DNA from: an uncultured Acinetobacter sp.
GTDB lineage: Bacteria; Pseudomonadota; Gammaproteobacteria; Pseudomonadales; Moraxellaceae
DNA length: 64,000 nucleotides
NCBI RefSeq assembly: GCF_947626835.1
Contig: NZ_CANQTS010000004.1
Location: 1 to 64,000 of the forward strand
Direction: 5' to 3'
A program made the position numbers and the translations under genes. Position 1 is the stretch's first letter, and each line of letters starts with the position of its first letter. The notes under the pieces were generated by a model that worked only from the letters and a program-made list of their open reading frames with translations, did not search any database and was not told where the DNA came from. Of the stretch, positions 54,118 through 62,547 are shown piece after piece.

Positions 54118-54452
54118 TTGCCCACCACAATCCCGTCCAATTGAACAGTTTTTCCATCAAGTTTGTATTTACCAGTGATTCTTAGAACAATCTGTCCTAC
54201 TACTGCGCTCGTTATATCTACAGCACTAACCACAAGGCGATCTTCCCACTTCATTAAGGCTTCAGCTGTTTCTGCAACAATATCAACCACTGTACTTCTA
54301 TTAATTGGAGCATCAATTAACTCAAATAATCGAGAGCCATAATCACGGCGCATCACTCGCGAACCAATCGGAGTATTTAAAATATCGGCAATCGATTGTT
54401 TTAAATGCTCCAGCCCTGTCAATTCACGACCCGTTTCAGCATTCATACACAT
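54114..54452 (-). CDS. Baseplate protein W (gp25/gpW-like)
   Basis: 112 residues of the gp25-like baseplate family with LEHLKQSIADILNTPIGSRVMRRDYGSRLFEL. The stop overlaps J by 4 bp. Confidence 0.93.
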   Translation of the reverse strand: MCMNAETGRELTGLEHLKQSIADILNTPIGSRVMRRDYGSRLFELIDAPINRSTVVDIVAETAEALMKWEDRLVVSAVDITSAVVGQIVLRITGKYKLDGKTVQLDGIVVGK

Positions 54453-54976
54453 TAGTTCACCGCCCCAGTATTACCACTGCCAGTTTGAACACCTTTATGT
54501 GAATGGTCTTTACCAATGCTTTTACCTTTATGTGTTACATCAGAACCATTAAATTCAGCTAAGCCATTTACAACCAATTCACCATTAATCACAACCTTGC
54601 CACCTGAAGCGGAAAGATCGATATTCAATGTATGACTCGCCTTGTTGTATTCAACCACAGTCCCATCTGCATAAATATGCTTAGGATTTTCACCATCACC
54701 AGCATTCGGAAAGGCATCTTGAGATATCGCAAATGCAATAACACCTTGTGACAAATCACCCGATGGAGATAGCACTACAACTTGCTCGCCTTTGGTATAA
54801 CCACCATTCCATGAACGATCTGCTCCAGCACGTGATTTAGACCACTCAAGACCTGATACCAACTCACCATCAAAATCCACCGTTGCAGTACCAGCAGCTA
54901 AATCAACGCTATCTACACGACCTATCTTTATAAGGTTTGCAAGGATGCGATCCATCTGTGCTAATGCATAACTCAT
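54452..54976 (-). CDS. Baseplate spike protein V (P2 gpV-like)
   Basis: 174 residues, trimeric membrane-piercing spike. OB-fold region (GTATVDFDGELVSGLEWSKS), beta-helix-like middle, and a tip motif DHSHKGVQTGSGNTG with His-x-His-like residues, like the iron-binding tip of gpV. It starts 1 bp before the W gene. Confidence 0.92.
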   Translation of the reverse strand: MSYALAQMDRILANLIKIGRVDSVDLAAGTATVDFDGELVSGLEWSKSRAGADRSWNGGYTKGEQVVVLSPSGDLSQGVIAFAISQDAFPNAGDGENPKHIYADGTVVEYNKASHTLNIDLSASGGKVVINGELVVNGLAEFNGSDVTHKGKSIGKDHSHKGVQTGSGNTGAVN

Positions 54977-55548
54977 GGCAGTATCTCCTGATAAGCACTT
55001 GAATGAGCGCTACCAATTTCAGGCGACCAACCAAACCATGCTGTAGGCGTCACACCTCCAGATTTCCAAATACTCTCACCAATATGAATGGGTATAGAAA
55101 AATCCACACGCCAAACATCATAGCGGTCTAGTCCAGGATAAAATGCATCTTCAGTCACATCTAAAAGAGTTAATGGACCTGTTTTTAACTCATGAAAATG
55201 TTTGTTTTTAAAAAGGTATTGCGCGAGTTTTAAGGCAAGTGCTCTTACCTTTAATTTTGCAAAAGTTGGATTGTCTTGTTCTTTTTCCATTGCATCAATA
55301 ACAACGCGCGCTTCAATGCGAGCAAGCATAGGTAATTGTTCTGTGCCCGCATCTTCTTCCAAATTTAATTCAAAGTCTGGAACCTCAAGCAACAATGCTG
55401 GTAAATTTTCTTTTTTTAATGGCGTGCGATCATTTTCACTTCGATAAAATTCAATCAACTTAAAATCATCTTTAAATTGATCTGAAAGTTTTTTTACAAT
55501 GTTCTCATGCATTGCAACGATGTCTGTTCCTTCTATCGCATCTGCCAT
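54973..55548 (-). CDS. Phage protein, connector/tail-terminator position, unknown
   Basis: 191 residues; overlaps the V gene by 4 bp and the Z-like gene by 16 bp. It lies at the head-tail connector end where a tail terminator (gpU-type of lambda or Mu gp37-like) is expected. A mixed alpha/beta domain with LLLEVPDFELNLEEDAGTEQ is visible. I cannot name the family. Confidence 0.6.
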   Translation of the reverse strand: MADAIEGTDIVAMHENIVKKLSDQFKDDFKLIEFYRSENDRTPLKKENLPALLLEVPDFELNLEEDAGTEQLPMLARIEARVVIDAMEKEQDNPTFAKLKVRALALKLAQYLFKNKHFHELKTGPLTLLDVTEDAFYPGLDRYDVWRVDFSIPIHIGESIWKSGGVTPTAWFGWSPEIGSAHSSAYQEILP

Positions 55549-56042
55549 TTCAATTCATGCTCCAAAACTTTAAAAAATTGCTCTTGGTACCCATTAGAAA
55601 AAGCTTGGCCATCTAAATATGAATCTGCTTTTTCTTTAATTTCTAACGTTTGCTTTTCAAGTGGCAAACGTCCTTTTCCTTGTCTTTTAAAAACTTGACC
55701 TTTAGCAATAAAAGCACCGTCTCGCTTATGTTTGCCAGCAGTCACACCACGTTTAGTTTCACGTGCATTTAAATGAATCAATGATATTTCGTTTAAGCCA
55801 TACCAAAGATTGATTGTCCAACCTGTACTTGTTTTTTGAATCGTCGTCTTACGCATTCTTCTGCGTAAAACCTTCTGCATAACTTGAAGCTCTGCACTCA
55901 AACCTTTTACAGTTCTCGTTTGAATCCACTTGGCCATCTTATTTAAAGTACGGCTTAATGCAGCATTAACTTGTTTTTCTGTAGGCTCTAACTCAGCAAT
56001 AATTGATTCAATGCCTTGAGCACTAATATCAAGAGAAATCAT
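55533..56042 (-). CDS. Minor tail protein Z-like (lambda gpZ family)
   Basis: 169 residues, basic. RTLNKMAKWIQTRTVKGLSAELQVMQKVLRRRM matches the helical core of Minor_tail_Z proteins, which complete the tail end next to the head. Its 3' end overlaps the next gene by 16 bp. Confidence 0.75.
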   Translation of the reverse strand: MISLDISAQGIESIIAELEPTEKQVNAALSRTLNKMAKWIQTRTVKGLSAELQVMQKVLRRRMRKTTIQKTSTGWTINLWYGLNEISLIHLNARETKRGVTAGKHKRDGAFIAKGQVFKRQGKGRLPLEKQTLEIKEKADSYLDGQAFSNGYQEQFFKVLEHELKWQMR

Positions 56043-56368
56043 GCATTCACTTCAAGTTTAAGAATAGACATTCCAGTACCGTCTTGCTGTGGATATGTCA
56101 TCACATGAAATTTTCGACCATCAGAAAGTAACAAACCATCACCGCGTGCAACACCTTTAACGTCACTTGATTTGCATGTAAAGCGTGGCTGAGCATCATC
56201 AACTTCATATTCACCGAGCTGAGCATTTAAATACGGCTCATCAAATATGCCTGTTACTGGCTTATCATCAGATCCATTTGCAAACTGAACCGTTGCAGTA
56301 ATAGCAAAACCACCTACTGCATCAGTTTGTAGAAAAACGTCTAAATTTTCCCAGCTCGGCGAAGTCAT
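56039..56368 (-). CDS. Head-tail joining protein, lambda gpFII-like
   Basis: 109 residues. RFTCKSSDVKGVARGDGLLL and RKFHVMTYPQQDGTGMSILKLEV resemble lambda FII head-tail attachment proteins. Overlaps the Z-like gene by 4 bp. Confidence 0.65.
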   Translation of the reverse strand: MTSPSWENLDVFLQTDAVGGFAITATVQFANGSDDKPVTGIFDEPYLNAQLGEYEVDDAQPRFTCKSSDVKGVARGDGLLLSDGRKFHVMTYPQQDGTGMSILKLEVNA

Positions 56369-56676
56369 TATTCGTCTGCCGCAGCTGCTTGAATCGCTTC
56401 GATTAATGCATACTTGGTAAGCGATGCATCAAGTTCAATTTCATATTCATGCAGTGCAAATTCAACCAATTGAGCTTTTGTCATTTTAGCCAAATCAATC
56501 TCTTCATCCCCCTCTTGGGTGGAATCGGTTGCTTCAACCAATACGCCACGACCACGCGCCAATAAATCTTTTGCAAGATCTTGATCAACTTCAACTTCAG
56601 CGCCTGCAACACGAATTTCACCATCAATTACAACAGCAGAAGTTAAAGCGATAACTACAGTTAGTTTCTTAACCAT
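56368..56676 (-). CDS. Phage head protein, possible gpFI-like
   Basis: 102 residues; basic-hydrophobic N-terminus, then an acidic C-terminal helical segment MTKAQLVEFALHEYEIELD (HeH/SAP-like). Position right after the capsid gene matches lambda gpFI (DNA packaging). No strong signature. Confidence 0.5.
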   Translation of the reverse strand: MVKKLTVVIALTSAVVIDGEIRVAGAEVEVDQDLAKDLLARGRGVLVEATDSTQEGDEEIDLAKMTKAQLVEFALHEYEIELDASLTKYALIEAIQAAAADE

Positions 56677-56710
56677 TTTTATATGCCTATATAAAGTCTA
56701 AAGACAGGTT

Positions 56711-56735
56711 AGAAACCAGCATTAAGCTGGTTTCT
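56711..56735 (-). terminator. Hairpin over the capsid stop codon
   Basis: 10-bp stem AGAAACCAGC/GCTGGTTTCT with the capsid stop TAA in the 5-nt loop (56721-56725). No T-run, so it may be an mRNA-stability or attenuator hairpin. Confidence 0.5.
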
Positions 56736-58701
56736 TGCCATAGCAAATTGATGCAGTATTGCGAAGAATAAAGTCTACGTCTTGGAAGCCAACAATGCGC
56801 ACGCCACCTTTAGCACTTGATGAATACGGATCGACAGTAATATCAAGACCACCCCAAAGTGCGATGATTAAGTCGGCAAAGTTACCGAAGAACACATCAC
56901 CATTGGCAATTTGATTGGTTACTTCTGTGCGGTAGCCGTTCATTGTATTGCCTGCTTCCCAGATTGTACTTTCTGTACCAGATCCAAAACGCGCTGTTGT
57001 TTTTGCATGACCGCGCATTACTGCGTTAATCACATATGCCATACGGTCTGCTTCTGCATTATCAGATGCAATTTCAGACTCCATTTTCACCAATTCAGCA
57101 AAAGTAGGATTATCCGCAGCAAAATTCACGGCGTTAATGCCTGAAATATTTTTAAGGCCTAGTGGCTGATTTGCAGAACCTGAACCGTAATAAGCAGCAT
57201 GGTCAATTTTCAATGCAATTGAACGGTTTAAATCATTCCAAACCAAATCTTCTGCTGCTGGAGAGCTTTGTTGTAAAAGCTTACGTGTAATCTCAACACG
57301 GCCACCAACTGTTTTAGGAGATGCTTTTAATTGTGAAGTAGTAGGATTTGAACCGCCAACCTCTTCATCTTCACCCAACCAATATGCTGTTGAGCCAGCA
57401 GTTTGTTTTGGAATATCAACATCGCCAACTAAACCACCCATCACATAACCAAGACCCATGATTGAAGTGCGGTTGCGAAGCATGTCAATAAACATGTCTG
57501 CACGATGGTCTTCAGCAACAAGGCTTGCACCAGAGCTTGAAGTACCGCCTTTTTCAAACGCACGATTTAAAACATCGCTTGGCACTAAAATACCTTGTGC
57601 AGTACGACCATACGCTTTTTCAGCTTCACGGCTACATTCCATTTCAAAAGCAGCTGCTTCTTTATCTGCTTGTGTTGCATTTGGAAGTAATGCACGAATT
57701 GCGCGGACCAAGCTAAAACGCTGAACTTCCGAATCAGACAAACCAAGGTTACTATCACGCGTTTGTTCGCGTAACGGTTTGCTTTGTTTTTTATGGGTTC
57801 GTTCTAAAATTGCGGCTTGCAAATCTGTTGCTGTTTTATTTTCATCAATGAATTGACGAACCAAGTCACTCGCACCAAAACGCTCACCTAAAGCAATAAT
57901 ATCGCTTACACGTTTGCGCTCTGCTTGCGCGCCTTGCTCTGCTGTATCATCAACAGCGCGAACCAATTCGATTGCACCAAAACGCTTACCTTCTGCGTCT
58001 ACTTGTTGACGTACTTGGTTGCCCTTTTCGTCAGTAAAATATTCCCAATTCATAATGTGTGTTCTCTGTTGATGAGGAATTTGAGTATTGTTTATTTTTT
58101 CATTTTGCAAATTCGTAGGCGTGTTTTCATTATTCACAATTGCAGAACGCCCCACCCCCACTGTGATATCCGCAGGTACAGATACAAGTGAAATCTCATA
58201 AGGTTCCCAATCTGTAATGAGATAAACATCATTATCATCACGTGTTTCTTTTAACTTGGCACCGAGTACGCGATAACCCACAGATACATGCTTACGAATA
58301 CCATCTTTAACATCTTGAAAAATCTCTTCTGCATGTGCTGAGCGCCCAAAACGAACTACCGCACGACCTTTGCGATCTGCATCAATGCGCACAGATTCAA
58401 CAACACCCACCTGATCATCCCAATCATGATTCAGCAACAAAGAACCACCAATAATGCGGTCCATACGCATAGCGCCAGCACTATGATCTAGTACCTCAAA
58501 ACCAAACCAACGCTGAACCTCCACTTCACTTGAAAATGAAAGCTCTACAGTGCGTTTTTCTTCATCAATTGAAGCGCGCTCAAAAGTAAAAGAACGCGTT
58601 AATGCCTCCTTGTTAAATTCAGGCAACACAGTGTTTGAAGCATCACGTGTAAAATAGGTACCAGCCAAAGCCATCGCTAAATTGATACGGTTAATTTTCA
58701 T
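56722..58701 (-). CDS. HK97-type prohead protease fused to major capsid protein
   Basis: 659 residues. N-terminal protease of the U35/S78 type (about 35-195): LLLNHDWDDQVGVVE (His), HVSVGYRV (Ser) and DWEPYEISLVSVPAD. C-terminal HK97-fold capsid (about 360-655) with VDIPKQTAGSTAYWLGEDEEVG and GRVEITRKLLQQSS. A low-complexity linker of about 30 residues (IVNNENTPTNLQNEKINNTQ) joins them and contains motif copy C in its codons. An internal ATG at 58053 could start a separate capsid protein. Confidence 0.9.
   Translation of the reverse strand: MKINRINLAMALAGTYFTRDASNTVLPEFNKEALTRSFTFERASIDEEKRTVELSFSSEVEVQRWFGFEVLDHSAGAMRMDRIIGGSLLLNHDWDDQVGVVESVRIDADRKGRAVVRFGRSAHAEEIFQDVKDGIRKHVSVGYRVLGAKLKETRDDNDVYLITDWEPYEISLVSVPADITVGVGRSAIVNNENTPTNLQNEKINNTQIPHQQRTHIMNWEYFTDEKGNQVRQQVDAEGKRFGAIELVRAVDDTAEQGAQAERKRVSDIIALGERFGASDLVRQFIDENKTATDLQAAILERTHKKQSKPLREQTRDSNLGLSDSEVQRFSLVRAIRALLPNATQADKEAAAFEMECSREAEKAYGRTAQGILVPSDVLNRAFEKGGTSSSGASLVAEDHRADMFIDMLRNRTSIMGLGYVMGGLVGDVDIPKQTAGSTAYWLGEDEEVGGSNPTTSQLKASPKTVGGRVEITRKLLQQSSPAAEDLVWNDLNRSIALKIDHAAYYGSGSANQPLGLKNISGINAVNFAADNPTFAELVKMESEIASDNAEADRMAYVINAVMRGHAKTTARFGSGTESTIWEAGNTMNGYRTEVTNQIANGDVFFGNFADLIIALWGGLDITVDPYSSSAKGGVRIVGFQDVDFILRNTASICYGKKPA
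58124..58142 (-). promoter_or_regulatory. Phage boundary motif, copy C (inside the fusion gene)
   Basis: Minus strand CAATTGTGAATAATGAAAA, identical to A and D, lying in the linker between protease and capsid and coding IVNNEN there. The internal ATG at 58053 is 70 bp downstream. Shares TAGGCGT (plus strand) just before it with copy D. Confidence 0.5.
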
Positions 58702-60261
58702 TTACATACCTTCCTTTGGACGACCTACCGCCCCTGTTTGTTTGCGCCCCATGCTGGCAAGCACCATTTCTTCTGCGGTTTCAGCAGAAAAACCTTGATT
58801 AATGTATTCGTCTTTCATTGTTTTTAAATCACGCGCGGATTCTGCCCACACGGTTTGCGGATCTTTACCTTGTTCGCGAATTACAGAGCCTGGTGAAGTC
58901 AGCATGTTATTTTTTGCTTTTTCAGCGGCTGCTACTTCGCTTGATGGATCGATCCACGTCCAACGACGTGCTTGCCAAGAAACCTTGCTTAATCGGTCAA
59001 GCTCCAATGCCTGATATGAAGAACCATTTTTTTTCTTAATATGGCCTTTCAATAGCGAATATTTGAGCCATTCAAAAAATACAGGCTCAATCAGTGTTTC
59101 AATTAGCCATTGTTGTAGTTCTTTCCAGTGTTCGCGCTCATCCAATGTGCCCTGACGAATACTTGAGAAGTTGACGTTTTCCAAATCTGAAGCAAGGTTG
59201 TTATATAAAACCCCCATACCTGCCGCCATCGATCTAAGCATTGCTTTGTGAAATGGTAGAAATTCACCTGTTGGATAATTTGGCGACCACTCTTTTAACT
59301 CTGCCCCCTCGGGTAGCATCGGAAATTCACCCGCTTGCGATTCAATTTGAATCTCATCGTCTTCTTCAAATTTAGGACCGAAACCCTCACGCCACTGAAT
59401 AAAACCCATTTTGTTAGCGGAAACACGTGCATTCACAATAGCTGAGTCTTCAAATTCTGAAATTTGATGTAATCGGAATAAGCTTGTAGAAGTCCAAGGC
59501 AAGCCACGCTTTTGCCCAACCATGTCTTCTAAAAATCCATGAATTACATCAGAAGCTTCTACACGAGTGTAATTGTTAGTCGCTGTTCGATAGTAAACAT
59601 CATCACCATCTGTAGCATTAAAGTAATATGCGATTGGCTTGCCATAAGTATTAAACTCAATGCCTTGGCGAATAAATCTGCCATTTTTCAACTTAGCGTT
59701 GTAATCAATTGGACAACGTTGTGCATCAATCATCTGTAACGAAAACCCCCATGGCCCAGCGTCACCACCGCGAACGATCCGTGCAAAAAACTCACCATCC
59801 TTAGCTGCAGAAACCACGCAAGTACGCTGAATAGAGCGCCATGTTTTCTTTGATTGAATATCGCAATTTTCTTTTTTCGACCAATCAGACCATGCAAACT
59901 CAAGTGCATCATTGGCTTGGGCATCAAGTTTACCTGCGGAGTTTTTAACTTGTGCTTGAAGTGTCACACCAGTAGGGCCAACAATATTTTGGTGCACCAT
60001 GCGAACATAGTTTTTCGCATAGTCATTGTTTGAGCATTGCTCACGACTACGTGCCACTAAAATTCTTTGATTGCGTTCAATTACTATATCCGCGCTGATC
60101 GGCATAGATGGCCACTTACTGTTTAAGCGACTTGAAACAGCAGCTTTAAAAGAGCGAACCATATTTCGATATAGTTTTTTTGGCTTGTTCACAGTTACGT
60201 CATTCAATTCTGTAACGTGTGGAGTTCTGATTTGGTCTTCTTTCTTTACTAATCCAAACAT
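58702..60261 (-). CDS. Phage portal protein, lambda gpB type
   Basis: 519 residues forming the dodecameric DNA entry ring. RNQRILVARSREQCSNNDYAKNYVRM and GPTGVTLQAQVKNSAGKLD near the N-terminus, and LASDLENVNFSSIRQGTLDEREHWK in the C-terminal clip region are lambda-type portal signatures. Abuts the protease-capsid start. Confidence 0.93.
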   Translation of the reverse strand: MFGLVKKEDQIRTPHVTELNDVTVNKPKKLYRNMVRSFKAAVSSRLNSKWPSMPISADIVIERNQRILVARSREQCSNNDYAKNYVRMVHQNIVGPTGVTLQAQVKNSAGKLDAQANDALEFAWSDWSKKENCDIQSKKTWRSIQRTCVVSAAKDGEFFARIVRGGDAGPWGFSLQMIDAQRCPIDYNAKLKNGRFIRQGIEFNTYGKPIAYYFNATDGDDVYYRTATNNYTRVEASDVIHGFLEDMVGQKRGLPWTSTSLFRLHQISEFEDSAIVNARVSANKMGFIQWREGFGPKFEEDDEIQIESQAGEFPMLPEGAELKEWSPNYPTGEFLPFHKAMLRSMAAGMGVLYNNLASDLENVNFSSIRQGTLDEREHWKELQQWLIETLIEPVFFEWLKYSLLKGHIKKKNGSSYQALELDRLSKVSWQARRWTWIDPSSEVAAAEKAKNNMLTSPGSVIREQGKDPQTVWAESARDLKTMKDEYINQGFSAETAEEMVLASMGRKQTGAVGRPKEGM

Positions 60262-60264
60262 GGC

Positions 60265-60810
60265 TTACCCCAAACGCACACGTAATGTTTTACCGAACAT
60301 GCTTTTGCCGGATAGCTTTGCTTCTTCACGGCTCACTTCTGCTCGATACTGATCACGTAGTTTCTTTAAAGTTTCTAGTGGTGTTCGATATAGTTCACGG
60401 TTGTTAATTCTGTATCGTTCTTGATCAAGAGATGCACGCCCTTCAATAGTTGCCTCAATTGCATCTAATGTTTTACGTGCATGACTTCTTAAATCTTGGC
60501 TTGTAGATATCGCTGCCAAGTCTGCTTTAATCTCAACAGCACCAGCTTCAAGTTCATCAACTTCACCAGATTCAGTTTGAATTGCTCGAAGTGAATAGCC
60601 GTAATGACCCGCTTTGTATTCTTTAGTAACCAAAGCTGAAATATTGAAAATATGCATATTGCCCTGTGGTTCTGCCTGCATATCAATTGCATCAGCACCA
60701 CGTAAATAGGCGTGAATTGTCCAATCGGAGGCAGGATAAGCGGTCAAATTCAAACTAAATTTAAACGTAGTACCTGCTTTGATTTGGTTTGGAAATTGCT
60801 GACCACTCAT
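60265..60810 (-). CDS. Phage head-tail/connector protein, gpW-like C-terminus
   Basis: 181 residues. An Ig-like N-terminal half (FKFSLNLTAYPASDWTIHAYLRG) is fused to a C-terminal helical hairpin (LDAIEATIEGRASLDQERYR, LYRTPLETLKKLRDQYRAEV) that resembles the helical region of gpW-type joining proteins. Starts 3 bp after the portal stop on the minus strand order. Preceded by motif copy D. Function inferred. Confidence 0.55.
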   Translation of the reverse strand: MSGQQFPNQIKAGTTFKFSLNLTAYPASDWTIHAYLRGADAIDMQAEPQGNMHIFNISALVTKEYKAGHYGYSLRAIQTESGEVDELEAGAVEIKADLAAISTSQDLRSHARKTLDAIEATIEGRASLDQERYRINNRELYRTPLETLKKLRDQYRAEVSREEAKLSGKSMFGKTLRVRLG

Positions 60811-60868
60811 GTATTTTTAACCAAAAATGCGTGTTTTCTTGGTCTTATCATTATTTTTTAGGCGTTTT

Positions 60869-60887
60869 TTTTCATTATTCACAATTG
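60869..60887 (-). promoter_or_regulatory. Phage boundary motif, copy D
   Basis: Minus strand CAATTGTGAATAATGAAAA, identical to A and C; 58 bp before the gpW-like start and just after a terminator. Confidence 0.55.
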
Positions 60888-60892
60888 CAAAA

Positions 60893-60912
60893 AGCACCCT
60901 TTCGGATGCTTG
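60893..60912 (-). terminator. Hairpin at the end of the accessory cassette
   Basis: AAGCACCC tttc GGATGCTT (one mismatch) with A/T-runs, downstream of the 122-residue gene and 6 bp before motif D. Confidence 0.6.
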
Positions 60913-60925
60913 TAAAAATTTAAAT

Positions 60926-61294
60926 TTAAACTTCTTCCAGAACTTCAGAAAGCCCATTTAAGGCTAATGCTGCCTGCCAATTCTCTTGTGCGTCACCGTC
61001 TACGACTACACGTTCATATAAAACGGAAATAGCTGCTTGCATTGGCTCTTGTAGCTCAACAGATAATTGACTAATAAATGCATTGCGTAGTTCGTCACTG
61101 CTAAATTCGGCATAGTCATCAATGCGCCAGTAGCTATGACAGCCGTAGTGAGTCACTTCACCACTTTTATCGCAAAGCGGCACGCTGATGTTATTCGGGC
61201 CGCATTCGTAGACTTCTGCAAGCGCATTGATTAAAGCAAGGTAAGCGGCAGGGATGATATTCACGACTGATAAAATATAAAGATCACTTGTCAT
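60926..61294 (-). CDS. Phage accessory protein, unknown
   Basis: 122 residues, acidic, no signal peptide or membrane helix evident apart from a hydrophobic N-terminal run. Overlaps the 310-residue gene by 4 bp, so it is coupled to it. No family recognised. Confidence 0.6.
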   Translation of the reverse strand: MTSDLYILSVVNIIPAAYLALINALAEVYECGPNNISVPLCDKSGEVTHYGCHSYWRIDDYAEFSSDELRNAFISQLSVELQEPMQAAISVLYERVVVDGDAQENWQAALALNGLSEVLEEV

Positions 61295-62223
61295 GTAGCC
61301 GCCCCAATTTTATTAAAATAATCTGCAACTTGACTGCGCTCTAGATCAGTAAGTGCGCGATTAATCAATAAGTACTGCTTAAAATCTTGATTAATAATAT
61401 GTGCTTGATTGATTGCTTGATTATCTAAAATCTGTGTTTGCTCACCGTGCTTTACAGTTACAATCGTGCAGTTTGTTAAAGCGCTTGGGAATGCAATGTT
61501 TAGTGCATCATCAATGCCGTCAAATTTAATGTCGTTTTGTAATAGTGGTTTTTTAGCGCTATCAATTTGATATGCGTGATTTCCAGCCACTTCTTTAACC
61601 GAAACAGACTCGACTATTATTTGAGCACCAATAGCTTCTGTCGCGACTGCATAAGCACGTAGCACTCCCGAAACAGACGTAGCTTCCAAGATAAAAGTGT
61701 ATTCAGTTGTAGTTGTTGAAGTAAGGGTAGTCCGATAGCTGAATTTATCAAATGCAGAAAACAATCGGAAATGCTGAGTACCGCCAATTTCATTTTTACG
61801 TGCAATGAATTTAATTTTGTAGAACTTGCCAACCGTAAGACCTGAAATAGGTATTTCAGCTCGATTAGCAGGGCCTGTTTGCGCTGTGACAACCAAAGCA
61901 GTACCCTCAATGCTAAGCGTAGCCCATACAGGCGATATTCCTGCAAGTGAGTTAAACCCTGCTGAATAGTTTGACAATTCATTGCCAAGTACCAACCCTT
62001 TGCTCTTATCCAACAGCAACCCTACAGGCTGCCCTGCTGCTGTGACTGGAACAATCCCTGTTGCATCTTGATAGAGTGTACTTAAGTCGTTAGGGTCGTA
62101 TGCGAAGCCCTGCTCACCGTTTGAGAATAGTTTGCGCATTAGTGAGTGTATGGTTTCATTAACAAAAATGGCAGCTTTACCAGTTTTAGGCTCAATAGCT
62201 GCTCTTGAATTGACGATAGCCAT
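61291..62223 (-). CDS. Phage accessory protein with carbohydrate-binding-like domains
   Basis: 310 residues. Central region about 90-215 (LSIEGTALVVTAQTGPANRAEI and VGKFYKIKFIARK) has the beta-sandwich look of CBM4/9 or PA14-type binding domains; the C-terminal part (IKFDGIDDALNI) is LamG-like in pattern. Not a tail gene by position, so possibly a head decoration or moron. Function inferred only. Confidence 0.6.
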   Translation of the reverse strand: MAIVNSRAAIEPKTGKAAIFVNETIHSLMRKLFSNGEQGFAYDPNDLSTLYQDATGIVPVTAAGQPVGLLLDKSKGLVLGNELSNYSAGFNSLAGISPVWATLSIEGTALVVTAQTGPANRAEIPISGLTVGKFYKIKFIARKNEIGGTQHFRLFSAFDKFSYRTTLTSTTTTEYTFILEATSVSGVLRAYAVATEAIGAQIIVESVSVKEVAGNHAYQIDSAKKPLLQNDIKFDGIDDALNIAFPSALTNCTIVTVKHGEQTQILDNQAINQAHIINQDFKQYLLINRALTDLERSQVADYFNKIGAAT

Positions 62224-62225
62224 AA

Positions 62226-62471
62226 TTAACCTCGTCTTAATAAAACATCACCACCAACAACTTTGATGTAATGCCAGCTTTGCTGTAATACAGATGAATC
62301 ATTAATAGCCAAATCTACAATCTTGACCCAGTTGACTTGATCGTGACTCCCATACACAGCACTCGCTGTTGCTGTTGATTGATATGTATATATAGATGAC
62401 AAGCCTTTTATTTTGTAAATTTGACCATTTTTAAGAGTAACTAGCTCAGCTGGAGAGATTTCAGTAACCAT
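62226..62471 (-). CDS. Small phage accessory protein, unknown
   Basis: 81 residues, beta-rich (VTLKNGQIYKIKGLSSIYTY and WHYIKVVGGDVLLRRG). It ends 2 bp before the 310-residue gene and is preceded by motif copy E, beginning the cassette. Confidence 0.6.
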   Translation of the reverse strand: MVTEISPAELVTLKNGQIYKIKGLSSIYTYQSTATASAVYGSHDQVNWVKIVDLAINDSSVLQQSWHYIKVVGGDVLLRRG

Positions 62472-62521
62472 TTTATTTACTCAAATATAAAATTTGAATG
62501 TAGTCAAAGCTAACTTTGAAA

Positions 62522-62531
62522 TCATTATTCA
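62522..62531 (-). promoter_or_regulatory. Phage boundary motif, copy E (core only)
   Basis: Minus strand core TGAATAATGA, 50 bp before the 81-residue gene start and 17 bp past the terminase stop. Only the 10-bp core is shared, so weaker than A, C and D. Confidence 0.4.
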
Positions 62532-62547
62532 GTTTTGTTGTTGGTAT

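Noticed and set aside
60869..60887. P2 Ogr site (TGT-N12-ACA) as the explanation of the boundary motif
   Set aside because: The spacing and second triplet do not match consistently in all copies.
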